A stretch of 64,000 nt of DNA, taken from assembly GCA_040217575.1 (NCBI GenBank), contig JAVJPW010000002.1, forward strand, positions 682,001 through 746,000, in the 5' to 3' direction. Both the position numbers and the translations under genes were made by a program. This document shows positions 46,444-55,458 of this stretch, in pieces (position 1 is the first letter of the stretch; the number at the start of each line of letters is the position of its first letter). The notes under the pieces are model-generated. The model was given only the letters and a program-made list of their open reading frames with translations, had not been told where the DNA came from and did not search any database. The stretch is from Pacificispira sp040217575. GTDB lineage: Bacteria; Pseudomonadota; Alphaproteobacteria; UBA8366; Aestuariispiraceae.

Positions 46444-47457
46444 ATGCGGAAAACCAGGGTTACGCTGGATGATGTCGCAAGGGAGGTGGGTGTTAGCCCT
46501 ATCACTGTCTCGCGGGCGTTGCATCGACCAAACGTTGTCTCGGCCGATGTACGGGCTCGTGTCGATCTGGCTGTTAGACGCATGGGCTATGTTCCGAACC
46601 CGGCGGCCCAACAACTGGCGCGCGGTCGCTCCAACGTCATTGGTGTCGTCATTCCGTCCCTGACGAACTTCGTATTCTCGGACGTTCTTCTTGGGATTTA
46701 CAAAGGTTGCGAGGAAACAGAGTTCGAAATTCAGTTAGCCAACACTCGCTATTCGCCGTCGCAGGAAGAAAAAATCCTTCAGGTGTTCCAGACACAGAAA
46801 CCGGCCGGCTTGATCGTGACAGGTTTTGAGCAGACAGAGCACGCGAGGGATCTCCTGCAAAGGTTCGATTGTCCGATCGTCCAGATCATGGATTTGGGGG
46901 ATGATCCTATCGACATGTCGATTGGCTTGTCTCACCACGCTGCCGCCAAGGCGGCGACGGAGCACCTGATCGCCCAAGGATATCGAGCTCCCGGATTTCT
47001 GGGTGCGCGAATGGACCCACGAACGCAGAAACGTCTCGAAGGGTATCGTGCGGCAGTACATGAGGCGGGTCTTTTTGACCCGGAGCGTGTAATCACCACT
47101 CCGGAACCCTCCAGTGTGACTTTAGGTGCTCAGCTAATGGCGGACCTGATGGCCAAGGCGCCTCAGACGGACGCCGTGTTATGCAACAATGATGACCTTG
47201 CCGTAGGTGTTCTCTTCGAAGCCCAAAGGCGCCATCTTAAAGTGCCTGAGCAGTTCGGAATTTGCGGGTTCAATGATTTGGAAATGGTGGCTGCTGCCGA
47301 GCCCCCGATTACGAGTGTAAGAACGCCCAGGTATGACATGGGACTGCGAGCAACCGAACTGATCCAGCAACGGATCGCCGGAGAAACGCCAGCCACTTTG
47401 AACTGCGACCTCGGATACACTCTTCAAATTCGGCGTAGTACCCAACGGCGTCTGTAG
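46444..47457 (+). CDS. LacI-family transcriptional regulator
   Basis: 337 residues from the ATG at 46444. The N-terminal LacI HTH reads RVTLDDVAREVGVSPITVSRAL with the hinge region PNPAAQQLARGRSN. The periplasmic-binding-like core follows (VIGVVIPSLTNFVFSDVLLGI, AVLCNNDDLAVGVLFEA). It is divergent from the TRAP-dehydratase-aldolase genes, and two operators sit in the 275-base gap, so it should repress that operon until a sugar acid or keto acid binds. Confidence 0.92.
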   Translation: MRKTRVTLDDVAREVGVSPITVSRALHRPNVVSADVRARVDLAVRRMGYVPNPAAQQLARGRSNVIGVVIPSLTNFVFSDVLLGIYKGCEETEFEIQLANTRYSPSQEEKILQVFQTQKPAGLIVTGFEQTEHARDLLQRFDCPIVQIMDLGDDPIDMSIGLSHHAAAKAATEHLIAQGYRAPGFLGARMDPRTQKRLEGYRAAVHEAGLFDPERVITTPEPSSVTLGAQLMADLMAKAPQTDAVLCNNDDLAVGVLFEAQRRHLKVPEQFGICGFNDLEMVAAAEPPITSVRTPRYDMGLRATELIQQRIAGETPATLNCDLGYTLQIRRSTQRRL

Positions 47458-47565
47458 ATGGACCCATATATTCTTTATTCGGCCCTGTGGTTAAGAGTGG
47501 TCGGAAAATTTCAGGCGAACTATTGAAGTGTCGGAAGGGTCTTCTCATTGGACAAAGCGAAAGCC

Positions 47566-48349
47566 GGTCTTGTCACGTTAACTAAGAAAGACGACTGAAT
47601 GCTCGAGGTCGTTTCTCTCAAGCCACCAACTCAGACCATGCCTCCAGAGTTTCAATACGAAACTGCTTCATGGTCTTTAGGGTTAGGAGATGACGTTGGA
47701 CGTTGAAGTGGTTGTAAAATGCGGCGTGGATCGAAAGGAAACGCTGAGCCGATTTAGCTGACTTGAACCTCTGATGCTTCCGTTCTCGTCGGCAGGTCGG
47801 CAGATCCGAGTTCTCTGCTCTATTGTTAAGCCGTTTCCCGATGATGTGAGAGACAGCGGGAAAAAGCGTACGAACAGCAACACTCGTTGGCCCCCACTTA
47901 TCCGATACGATCTCGGTCGGTTGGGTTGCGGCGCGTGACTTGGTTCGCCGAAGAAACTTCTTCGCAACGGCAGAATCCCGCCGGGACTGTAGTAGGACGT
48001 CTAAAACCTCGCCTTCCGCTTCGACTGCTCGCCAAAGGTAAAACGGGCGGCCGCCGATCTTCAGGAAAACTTCGTCGATGTGCCACCGCGTATCGGCGCC
48101 TCCCCGGCGCAAGCGCATTCGACGTGCGAAGGCCAGACCAAACCTTTGACACCATCGCCGGATTGTTTCGTAAGACACATCTATGCCGCGTTCGGCCAAG
48201 ACCTCCTCAATATCCCGATAGCTCAACGTGTATCGGTAGTAGAGCCGAACGGCTGTCTGGATGATTGTCGGATGGAAGCGATGGCGGAGGTAGATTGAGC
48301 GTTGCATCTCAATTCAGTACCACAAACAGCCGGTTAACGTGACAACGCC
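47566..48349 (-). mobile_element. IS6-family insertion sequence, apparently intact
   Basis: A 784-base element. Its ends carry inverted repeats GG(T/C)(C/G)TTGTCACGTTAAC, read from 47566 and from 48349. It holds one transposase gene. No 8-base target duplication was seen. Fragments of the same element lie at 33140-33401, so two sites of the family flank the 33.4-47.6 kb segment. Confidence 0.82.
47618..48307 (-). CDS. IS6-family transposase
   Basis: 229 residues. The HTH region has YRYTLSYRDIEEVLAERGID, and the DDE domain has TRWHIDEVFLKIGG (first Asp), PTEIVSDKWGPTSVAV (second Asp) and RKHQRFKSAKSAQRF near the catalytic Glu (REN-type NRAENSDLPT upstream). The C-terminus KQFRIETLEAWSELVA is repeated in the remnant at 33 kb. 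The reading frame is complete. Confidence 0.92.
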   Translation of the reverse strand: MQRSIYLRHRFHPTIIQTAVRLYYRYTLSYRDIEEVLAERGIDVSYETIRRWCQRFGLAFARRMRLRRGGADTRWHIDEVFLKIGGRPFYLWRAVEAEGEVLDVLLQSRRDSAVAKKFLRRTKSRAATQPTEIVSDKWGPTSVAVRTLFPAVSHIIGKRLNNRAENSDLPTCRRERKHQRFKSAKSAQRFLSIHAAFYNHFNVQRHLLTLKTMKQFRIETLEAWSELVA

Positions 48350-48554
48350 CTGCAGGCTACTACGACAAGAAGGTTCGCCCGCGTTGCAGTGTAAGACTTG
48401 CCCTGCTCGTTCAGGTCAGATGTCGAATGCTGACTTGAAACTTAGATTGATCCAACCTGCGACATAGATGGCGCGTTACCAGAGAGCTTGGTTTCAAACG
48501 TAAACCGGAGAAGGGAATATAGTAATGGGATCTACCTATCACTATCCCTCGGCA

Positions 48555-49544
48555 TCATACACTTTGGCTCAGCTCCGCCCCGAACGTCTTGCGAAATTTA
48601 CCTGGACTGACGCCACGGACGCGACGGAACTCACGGCGAAACGTTTCAATGCTGCCAAACCCGCACGCGTCAACGATATCCTCAAGCGGCGTGCAGGACG
48701 TTTCTAGAATTTCAGCGGCACGCGCAACACGAACTGTTGTGAGCCACTTGATTGGAGTTCCTCCCGTGATTTCTTGGAATCTCCGTGCGAGCGTTCGCGA
48801 ACTCATCCCGGCAGCTTTGGCCATGCGAGTGACTGGCCAAGGCTCATCTAGACTTTCACGGATTTCATCCAGTAACGGACTTATTCGGCCACCGCGTTCT
48901 CGTGGAACAGGCGCACTGATGAACTGGCGCTGGCCTCCTTCTCGCTGTGCGGGTAATACTAGGCGCCTTGCGACAGAGTTTGCATACTCGCTTCCGAAAT
49001 CATTGCGAACGATGTGCAGGCACAGGTCCAACCCTGCGGCCGAGCCGGCTGAAGTCAAAACAGTACCTTCATCAATGTAAAGGACATCAGGATCTACATT
49101 GATGTTCGGATATCGTTGTTTAAGCGCATCCGTATAGCGCCAATGAGTGGTTGCCCGTCGCCCGTCTAAAAGACCAGCCGCAGCGAGTACAAATACCCCT
49201 GAACAGATTGACGCAATTCTCGCGCCGTTCTCGCTTGCCTCACGGATTGCGGTGATTAGTTCTGGCGGTACGGGTGCTGTTGCTCCTCGCCAACCAGGCA
49301 CGAGCACAAGACTCGCTTCCTTCAGTAATGACAGTCCGTGATCGGCCACAACTTTTACGCCACCCATGGCGCGGAGGGGACCTGGTTCAACTGCAATGAC
49401 AGCGTATCGATACCACCGTTCGAACTCGGGCCGGGGTAGGCCAAACACCTCGACACCGATCCCAAACTCGAACGTACACAATCCGTCGTAGGCAAGTACA
49501 CAAACGAGTGGCTGCGTTTGGCTGGATTCCAAACTGGGTGCCAT
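48555..49544 (-). CDS. GlxA-type AraC-family regulator (DJ-1/PfpI + HTH)
   Basis: 329 residues. The N-terminal DJ-1/PfpI-like domain has VLAYDGLCTFEFGIGVEVF and ARIASICSGVFVLAAAGLLDGRR (Cys at the nucleophile elbow region of the fold). The C-terminal AraC HTH pair has WPVTRMAKAAGMSSRTLARRF and LEDIVDACGFGSIETFRREF. It is divergent from the rhodanese operon, and a perfect 13-bp inverted repeat lies in the gap. Confidence 0.9.
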   Translation of the reverse strand: MAPSLESSQTQPLVCVLAYDGLCTFEFGIGVEVFGLPRPEFERWYRYAVIAVEPGPLRAMGGVKVVADHGLSLLKEASLVLVPGWRGATAPVPPELITAIREASENGARIASICSGVFVLAAAGLLDGRRATTHWRYTDALKQRYPNINVDPDVLYIDEGTVLTSAGSAAGLDLCLHIVRNDFGSEYANSVARRLVLPAQREGGQRQFISAPVPRERGGRISPLLDEIRESLDEPWPVTRMAKAAGMSSRTLARRFQEITGGTPIKWLTTVRVARAAEILETSCTPLEDIVDACGFGSIETFRREFRRVRGVSPGKFRKTFGAELSQSV

Positions 49545-49596
49545 TTGGCCCTCCTCGTAGAATATTCAGTACGATGGATAAGTTGACCGAATATTA

Positions 49597-49626
49597 CCGT
49601 ACATTGGCAAATATGCCAATGTACGG
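49597..49626. promoter_or_regulatory. Perfect 13-bp inverted repeat in a divergent promoter region
   Basis: CCGTACATTGGCA (49597-49609), a 4-base spacer AATA and TGCCAATGTACGG (49614-49626) form a perfect dyad between the GlxA-type regulator and the rhodanese gene. It is an operator candidate for that regulator. A hairpin in a leader RNA is the alternative; no T run follows, so it is not a typical terminator. Confidence 0.65.
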
Positions 49627-49683
49627 GAGCCGTTGTCTTTGTCACAGTCATTTTCATACAAATTAACTGACTGGAGAAATGCA

Positions 49684-50136
49684 ATGTCCACCACCAAATC
49701 CGCCGTTGCGGCTGTTCCCGCGGCCTCATCTGAAGACGCACAAAGGCACTTTGAGGCTCGTCTTACTTTTGAAACGGATTGCTGGGATACACATGATTCG
49801 TTGTCAAGAAATGCCAATGATTTTGTGCTGCTAGATGTTCGGAGCCCGACTCTTTACGCACAAGGGCACGTACCTGGGGCGATTAATCTTCCTCATGGCA
49901 AGATCATCAATCGCCGAATGAGTGAATGGCCTGCTGATACACTTTTCGTCGTCTACTGTGCTGGTCCTCATTGCAATGGTGCTAACAAGGCGGCAATACG
50001 CCTGGCCCAGCTAGGGCGACCGGTCAAGGAGATGATAGGCGGCGTCACTGGTTGGATTGACGAAGGGTTTAAGCTTGCAGCAGGCGAGGAGCCTTCGAGC
50101 GTATCCGAAGTTGAAGCGTTGGACATTCCAGCGTGA
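49684..50136 (+). CDS. Rhodanese-domain protein
   Basis: 150 residues from the ATG at 49684 with GGAG upstream. The single rhodanese domain has FVLLDVRSPTLYAQGHVPGAINLPH and an active-site loop VVYCAGPHCNGANKAA with the catalytic Cys. It transfers sulfur or acts as a sulfur carrier. The stop overlaps the next gene's GTG start. Confidence 0.9.
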   Translation: MSTTKSAVAAVPAASSEDAQRHFEARLTFETDCWDTHDSLSRNANDFVLLDVRSPTLYAQGHVPGAINLPHGKIINRRMSEWPADTLFVVYCAGPHCNGANKAAIRLAQLGRPVKEMIGGVTGWIDEGFKLAAGEEPSSVSEVEALDIPA

Positions 50137-50525
50137 CGGAGTTTGAGGTGCGTCTGCTGCTTGATCGATTTCGTGAGGCGTGGGACCGACGCGATGTCGA
50201 GTCAGCTGTCGCATGTTTTGCCGAGGATGGCGCATATCACGCCTCTATTTGCTCAACAGGTGAGCACGGTCGCGCCAATGGGCGTGATGAAATCAAGAAA
50301 CTGATCCAGCAGATGTTTGCTCATGACGACGGAGCAATATCCTCTATGGAGGATATCTCGATTGTGCCCCCGCCGGATTTCGACGGCCCCTGGTTGGTGT
50401 GGTGGAATTGGGTTTATCGGCTGCCTGACGCAAGAGTTGAGCGTGGATGTGACCGGATAAAGATTCTGGACGATGAGATCATTCTAAAGGATGCGTACCG
50501 CAAGATCGTGGGACGCATGTGCTAG
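50133..50525 (+). CDS. NTF2/SnoaL-like protein
   Basis: 130 residues from a GTG at 50133, overlapping the rhodanese stop. The fold is indicated by FREAWDRRDVESAVACFAEDG and WLVWWNWVYRLPDAR, ending YRKIVGRM. Members bind small hydrophobic ligands or act as hydrolases or isomerases; no reaction can be assigned. Its 3' end overlaps the GNAT start. Confidence 0.8.
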   Translation: MTEFEVRLLLDRFREAWDRRDVESAVACFAEDGAYHASICSTGEHGRANGRDEIKKLIQQMFAHDDGAISSMEDISIVPPPDFDGPWLVWWNWVYRLPDARVERGCDRIKILDDEIILKDAYRKIVGRMC

Positions 50526-51061
50526 CGATGGTGCATTTAGATGGAAATGGTTGTCCAAAGTCCGGTTACTGTGTTCGCGATGCGGTGCCAGACGATGTTA
50601 GTCCGTTGCTGCAACTAATGCGGCAGCTCGCAATCTTCGAAGACTACATCAACGATTTTGCGGTAACAGAAGCTGCAGTATTGAAGCATGGATTTGGCGA
50701 CGAGCGATTGTTTTCCGCTTTCGTTGCTGAACCATGTTTTGTGGATGCTGCGTCAAACCCACCTGCGCTTGTCGGGATGGCAATTACTTACGTTGTGCCA
50801 TGGACCTATTCAATGCGCCCACGGGTGGTCTTGAAAGAGCTATATGTTGATCCAAAGGTGCGAGGATTTGGGATAGGCACGTCATTGATGAAACGTGTCA
50901 TACAGTACGCAGAGGAAATCGATGCCGATCAATTAAATTGGACAGTTATGAACGGAAACCTTAACGCGGAACATTTCTATTCGGCTTTGGGCGGGCGGTT
51001 CGATTCAAAGTGGAACAATTGGGTGCGCCCGGTCGAGATGTCATCAGACGCAACCGATTGA
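50519..51061 (+). CDS. GNAT-family N-acetyltransferase (diamine-type)
   Basis: 180 residues. The acetyl-CoA site reads VVLKELYVDPKVRGFGIGTSLMK, and the C-terminal WTVMNGNLNAEHFYSALGGRF pattern resembles spermidine/diamine acetyltransferases. It overlaps the NTF2-like gene by seven bases, so they are one operon. The substrate is unknown; a polyamine is the closest family guess. Confidence 0.85.
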   Translation: MLAMVHLDGNGCPKSGYCVRDAVPDDVSPLLQLMRQLAIFEDYINDFAVTEAAVLKHGFGDERLFSAFVAEPCFVDAASNPPALVGMAITYVVPWTYSMRPRVVLKELYVDPKVRGFGIGTSLMKRVIQYAEEIDADQLNWTVMNGNLNAEHFYSALGGRFDSKWNNWVRPVEMSSDATD

Positions 51062-51305
51062 GAGCTGCCCAACACCTGAGATTCCCCATTTTTGTTAGTA
51101 CAGACGTTTTTGTCGTAATAGGTTGCTTTCTAACGGTGTCCCGACTCAGAAATTTACGGTTGAGTCGGCTGATCTCCGCCTGTCCCGGCGTTTTACTTTT
51201 TGGTCATTCGCCTTGTGAGCGATGCATCAGGGCGATTCTCGTCCGAGACGTGGTTCGCTTTAACTATGATCCAAATGGAACTCGGAGCAAGTTGGTTTGC
51301 GACAG

Positions 51306-51683
51306 ATGACGAAGCCTGACTCCAAGGCAGTGATTATCCTCCTGGAAGATAAGCTAAGGACTGCAATGTTGAACTGCGACATTGCCACATTAGACAAACT
51401 TATCTCCGATGATCTGGTGTTTCGGAACCATGAAAATGTATTTTCTTCGAAAGAGGAAGATCTCCGCCGTTATAGGGAAGGACTCCTACGCTTCACATTG
51501 TTGGAGCAAATTGAATTAGACGTGGTAAGTTATCCGGGTGTCGGTGTAGCGTCAGTAGTTGTTAGTATGGAAGGGGAACTAAACGGAAATCTCTTCAATA
51601 CTAGTGCCTGCTTCACACGGACATGGGTGTTTAGCTCGGGTTGTTGGGTTGTCGCAGCCGTCCACGTCAGCCTTTGCAGTTAG
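51306..51683 (+). CDS. NTF2-like (DUF4440) protein
   Basis: 125 residues from the ATG at 51306; a TTG at 51297 is an alternative. The pattern LEDKLRTAMLNCDIATLDKLISDDLVFRN with a C-terminal strand (ACFTRTWVFSSGCWVVAAVHVS) fits the DUF4440 ketosteroid-isomerase-like fold. It follows the GNAT gene by 244 bases and may have its own promoter. The function is unknown. Confidence 0.7.
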   Translation: MTKPDSKAVIILLEDKLRTAMLNCDIATLDKLISDDLVFRNHENVFSSKEEDLRRYREGLLRFTLLEQIELDVVSYPGVGVASVVVSMEGELNGNLFNTSACFTRTWVFSSGCWVVAAVHVSLCS

Positions 51684-51788
51684 ACACCCAGATGGCAGTG
51701 ATCCTTCCCGCTCTTGTGAGAATCTGGTGTGTTTGTATGACGGGCTAGGCTCAGAGGTGAACCGTCTAAGGTTTGTCCCTTGGCGCCG

Positions 51789-52238
51789 TCAGACTTTATT
51801 CTGGATTTGAAGCGCGAGAATGAGTTTGTGTGAAATGCTGAAAAATGCTTCTCGTTCGATTTCTGTCAGTTGCTTTTCCATGAAGAAGTGAAGCTCTGAG
51901 GCGACAGGGTAAATTTGTGCAAATGTCTCTTCCCCTAGTTCGGTCAATGAGACTTCGATCACACGTTTGTTCTCAGGTAGTGGTGTACGGCTCACTAACT
52001 CGGTTCGCTCAAGTTGATCGATGACTCTGCTCAACGTCGATTGATTTATCACCGCAAGTTCTGAAACCTTACCGATGCTCATTGATCCGAATGAGTGTAA
52101 GATGGACAAAACCCGCCACTGCGGAATTGAAATTCCGATTTCCGCAAGCTTCTCTGCTAGTCGAGCATTTACTTTGCTTGTGAGTTGGTTGAGCCAGAAC
52201 GGGATGAACGTCTCTAGAGACGCATCTTTCTGTACCAT
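51789..52238 (-). CDS. MarR-family transcriptional regulator
   Basis: 149 residues. The winged helix is seen in IGISIPQWRVLSILHSFGSM and VINQSTLSRVIDQLERTELVSR, with the wing region LPENKRVIEVSL. It is divergent from the Rieske ferredoxin gene, 362 bases away, and a dyad at 52484-52501 is a candidate site. An aromatic ligand would be usual for the family. Confidence 0.88.
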   Translation of the reverse strand: MVQKDASLETFIPFWLNQLTSKVNARLAEKLAEIGISIPQWRVLSILHSFGSMSIGKVSELAVINQSTLSRVIDQLERTELVSRTPLPENKRVIEVSLTELGEETFAQIYPVASELHFFMEKQLTEIEREAFFSISHKLILALQIQNKV

Positions 52239-52600
52239 CGTAATTCTTCCTTCTTAGGTCCAAGGCGATGGGGAAAAACTGGTATTGCCAGAGGGTTCGG
52301 TCTCGCGAATCCGGAAGTTAATCAAGTCTTTGACTGCGGTTGGCGACCTTTGTTCCCTCAACAGACTTATACGGAAACGAGTGTTACTAGACACCATCTC
52401 TGTTTTGCGTCGAACACTGTTGGACCGACGAGTTCATGCATTGCTCCAATAGAAGCAATATAGCGTGCCTTAGATACAATTGACATATGCAAAATCATAT
52501 GATAATGCAAATAATGTGATTGAAGACGCCTCCGCTGCGCACGCAGGGATGGCCATCAGCAGGTTTATTTGCAGTCCTTTTGTCGATTAATGGAGAAGGT
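52239..52600. other. Divergent control region between MarR and ferredoxin genes
   Basis: This 362-base gap, richer in A/T than the backbone, has no supported gene. It holds the dyad at 52484-52501 and should contain the promoters of both flanking genes. Confidence 0.5.
52484..52501. promoter_or_regulatory. MarR-type dyad candidate
   Basis: CATATG occurs twice, at 52484-52489 and 52496-52501, spaced by six bases (CAAAAT), giving a symmetrical ATATG-N6-CATAT site. It lies 100 bases before the ferredoxin start. MarR proteins bind such dyads; binding by this one is inferred. Confidence 0.4.
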
Positions 52601-52930
52601 ATGGAGACGGATGTTCTTACTCATGTCGCGGACATGAGTGTTTTCAAAGATGATGATGTCGTTGCCGTTGAGGTCGGCGACCTCGAACTCGCATTGTATC
52701 TCATGGACGGAGAAGTGTTCGCGTCGGATCAGATGTGTACCCATGGATTGGCATCTTTGGCAGATGGTTTGATGTTGGACGGTCTGATCGAATGCCCGCT
52801 GCACTCTGGAACGTTCGATGTGAAGACCGGCAAAGCGGTTGGCGCCCCATGCACTGAGGATCTCAGGACATATAAGGTTTCTGTTGAAGGGACGGCCATA
52901 TTTGTAGCCCTGCCGGAAAAAACGGTTTGA
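52601..52930 (+). CDS. Rieske-type ferredoxin
   Basis: 109 residues from the ATG at 52601, with GGAGAAGG upstream. The Rieske centre has C-x-H in MCTHGLASL and C-x2-H in CPLHSGTFDVKTG. It carries electrons from the adjacent reductase to the ring-hydroxylating oxygenase encoded at 57098. It is 53 bases before the reductase gene. Confidence 0.92.
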   Translation: METDVLTHVADMSVFKDDDVVAVEVGDLELALYLMDGEVFASDQMCTHGLASLADGLMLDGLIECPLHSGTFDVKTGKAVGAPCTEDLRTYKVSVEGTAIFVALPEKTV

Positions 52931-52983
52931 ATGGCGAACCTTCATAACTTTGCCCCAATCCTCAAATCAAAGAAGCTTAGAAA

Positions 52984-54207
52984 ATGTCGCAGAAAGAGCG
53001 CGTAGTTATAGTCGGAGCTGGCCAAGCTGGGGGCTGGGTTGCGAAATCCTTAAGAGAGTATGGGTATCCAGGTCCTATCTCGCTTGTTGGGAATGAGCCA
53101 CATCCACCTTATGAGAGGCCGCCGCTTTCGAAGGACGTTCTCCTCGGAGAAGCCAAAGCGGATTCGACATATTTATGGGATCGAAAGCACTTTGAGGAGC
53201 TAGAGGTCGACCTGCGATTAGGTGCCGAGGTAATCGACGTTTGGCGCGAAAAGCAGGTTGTTCATTTGGAGTCAGGGGAAGCGCTTCATTACGGAAAACT
53301 TGTACTGACAACGGGAGGAACTCCTCGGAACTTGAGCGTTCCCAGATCGGATCTTGAAAATGTGAATGTGCTGCGCGACATCAGCGACGCGTCTAAGATC
53401 AGGATGAGCATCGAGAATGGAGGGCCGATAGTGGTGGTAGGCGGCGGTTGGATCGGTCTCGAGGTCGCTGCATCGGCAAGGAAGTTAGGAGTTGCCGTAA
53501 CGGTGGTTGAGGCTGGCGACCGATTGTGTTCAAGGGCCGCACCGACCGCTCTCTCCAAGTTCTTGCTGGAACTACACAAAGAAAACGGCGTCACTGTGCT
53601 GCTTTCATCCAAAACTACCAAGTTGATCGGTGCTGAGAAGGTTTCTGGGTTGCAGCTTTCAAACGGCGAGACGCTGGAAGCGGATGCAGTTGTCGTTGGG
53701 ATAGGAATCGATCCCAACACAAAGATCGCAAAGATGTCCGGCTTGCACGTTGATGACGGAATAATCGTAAACGAGCTTGGATGTACTTCGGACAAAAACA
53801 TCTTTGCGGCTGGGGATGTAGCTAGACACCCTAACAGCTACTTTGGTGGCAACATCAGGCTTGAGTCGTGGGAGAATGCTCAAAATCAGGCAATCTCTGT
53901 CGCGCAAACGATTTGTGGAACTTCGAGCCCGTATAATTGTGTGCCTTGGTTCTGGTCAGACCAATTCGATAAAAATATTCAGGTAATTGGATTTCCGGAT
54001 GATCGCCTTGAGCAAGTCGATCGTGGGCCACTCGGGGCTTCAGGTTCGGTCAGGTTTTTCTTGGAAGACGGAATCGTTAAGGGAGCATTCGCTATTGATG
54101 CGGCACGGGACATTAAGATTACAAAGCGGCTGATCCAAAACTCGATACCAGTGGATCCAGAACGTCTGTCTGATCCAGGAGTGAAACTTCAAAAGCTTCT
54201 CGCGTGA
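52984..54207 (+). CDS. Ferredoxin reductase (FAD/NADH)
   Basis: 407 residues. The FAD site is at the N-terminus (VVIVGAGQAGGWVAKSLRE), the NADH site near VVVGGGWIGLEVAASARKLG, and the FAD ribityl-binding motif is NIFAAGDVARH. The C-terminal dimerisation domain has WSDQFDKNIQVIG. It matches the reductases of Rieske oxygenase systems (BphA4/HcaD type). It is co-oriented with the ferredoxin gene. Confidence 0.93.
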   Translation: MSQKERVVIVGAGQAGGWVAKSLREYGYPGPISLVGNEPHPPYERPPLSKDVLLGEAKADSTYLWDRKHFEELEVDLRLGAEVIDVWREKQVVHLESGEALHYGKLVLTTGGTPRNLSVPRSDLENVNVLRDISDASKIRMSIENGGPIVVVGGGWIGLEVAASARKLGVAVTVVEAGDRLCSRAAPTALSKFLLELHKENGVTVLLSSKTTKLIGAEKVSGLQLSNGETLEADAVVVGIGIDPNTKIAKMSGLHVDDGIIVNELGCTSDKNIFAAGDVARHPNSYFGGNIRLESWENAQNQAISVAQTICGTSSPYNCVPWFWSDQFDKNIQVIGFPDDRLEQVDRGPLGASGSVRFFLEDGIVKGAFAIDAARDIKITKRLIQNSIPVDPERLSDPGVKLQKLLA

Positions 54208-54249
54208 GCGACATCGCTAGGCAATTCTGCGCTGGCGAGTAAGGCTCAT

Positions 54250-55221
54250 TCAAACATCGCGATAGTTTTTCACGTTGTAGGTGCCGTAGACTTCGCGTGC
54301 GGCGTTCCCCAATGCTTCCATAAAGTATGAAAGCGGTCGGGTCTCCTCAACGCCTCGGCGCTTAAAGACCCCGACCGGCGCTTCCGTCGTACCAAACTCG
54401 AGACTTAGAAGCCCGATGGAACCAAGAGACGCAAGGTGCTCAGCCGCGGTTAATGGCATGAGTGCCAAGGCATCTGTTTGCCGCAGGAGCGAGGCATTGA
54501 GAAAAAGCGACTCCGATTCCAGTATCACCTGCGGTTTCGCTTTTCCCGAAACGGTAAAACGGGCCTCTAACTGTTGGCGGAAGGGGTGTGCCCTGTGAGG
54601 CATTATCCAAGAGTGGCCAGCCACATCACTAATTGAGACGCTTGGATTATCCAGCAATCGGTTTTGCGGACCGCAAACAACTCTTACTGGCTCAAAGTAA
54701 AGTGTCTGCCAAGTCAATGTATCGGGGATGGTTTCTGTCATTCTCCCGATGACACAATCGATCTCTCCTCTGGAAAGAGCTGGTAACAGCGAGTCGTTGC
54801 TGCCTTCTTGAACTGTCACAAGAATATCCTGATAGCGACTACGCACTTCAATGAGTGCCAATGGTAACAGAACAGGTGTCGCTACCGCAAAAGCGCCAAC
54901 GGATACGATCCCGCCAGGATGACTTGACAGTAGTGAGAGTTCTTCCTTTGCCGCAGTCAAATCATGCAAGATGATCTTTGCTCGCATGATCAATGCGCTG
55001 CCAGCATCTGTCGGAACGACGCCGCGTCGTGACCGATCGAATAGCTTCGTGTCGAACGCGTTCTCGATTTCCTGAAGGAGCCGTGTGGCCGCAGGCTGAG
55101 TCATGTTCAGAACCTCAGCGGCCCGAAGAATTCGGCCGGAATCGCCTAGCGCAGCGAGTAGCATAAAGTGTTTAACTCGGAGCCTCATCCCTAAGCCGAG
55201 AATTGGTTCAATTCTCTCCAT
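54250..55221 (-). CDS. LysR-family regulator of the aromatic locus
   Basis: 323 residues from the ATG at 55221. The winged HTH reads LRVKHFMLLAALGDSGRILRAAEVLNMTQPAATRLLQEIE, given here as LNMTQPAATRLLQE. The effector domain follows. It is closest in style to the GbpR/PcaQ group of LysR proteins. It is divergent from the ABC transporter operon, and a T-N11-A dyad lies just upstream, so it probably activates that operon in the presence of the aromatic substrate. Confidence 0.9.
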   Translation of the reverse strand: MERIEPILGLGMRLRVKHFMLLAALGDSGRILRAAEVLNMTQPAATRLLQEIENAFDTKLFDRSRRGVVPTDAGSALIMRAKIILHDLTAAKEELSLLSSHPGGIVSVGAFAVATPVLLPLALIEVRSRYQDILVTVQEGSNDSLLPALSRGEIDCVIGRMTETIPDTLTWQTLYFEPVRVVCGPQNRLLDNPSVSISDVAGHSWIMPHRAHPFRQQLEARFTVSGKAKPQVILESESLFLNASLLRQTDALALMPLTAAEHLASLGSIGLLSLEFGTTEAPVGVFKRRGVEETRPLSYFMEALGNAAREVYGTYNVKNYRDV

Positions 55222-55236
55222 AAGTGTATCTCCACG

Positions 55237-55259
55237 TGTTATGTGACTACGGCATAACA
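55237..55259. promoter_or_regulatory. LysR-type operator (T-N11-A dyad)
   Basis: TGTTATG and CATAACA form a perfect 7-bp inverted repeat spaced by nine bases, containing ATG-N9-CAT and so T-N11-A. It lies 16 bases upstream of the lysR start, where autoregulation is common. Confidence 0.65.
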
Positions 55260-55458
55260 ATATCACTATTTATGATTATACCTAATATCAACACCTGACT
55301 AAACTGATCGAAATAAAACAAATCGTAGGGATGGCGAATAATATGAATACGATGTTTCACGTGAGGATGAATGTTAATCCTCGCGCCGCCGAGTGCACTC
55401 GAAACGCGATGAGCCTGGGCGGTAACTTTCGTGCAATTCTCTGTATGGAGATTGCGCG

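Noticed and set aside
48525..48707. A 60-residue forward open frame with a fair ribosome site
   Set aside because: Mostly antisense to the 3' end of the GlxA-type gene, with no family likeness.
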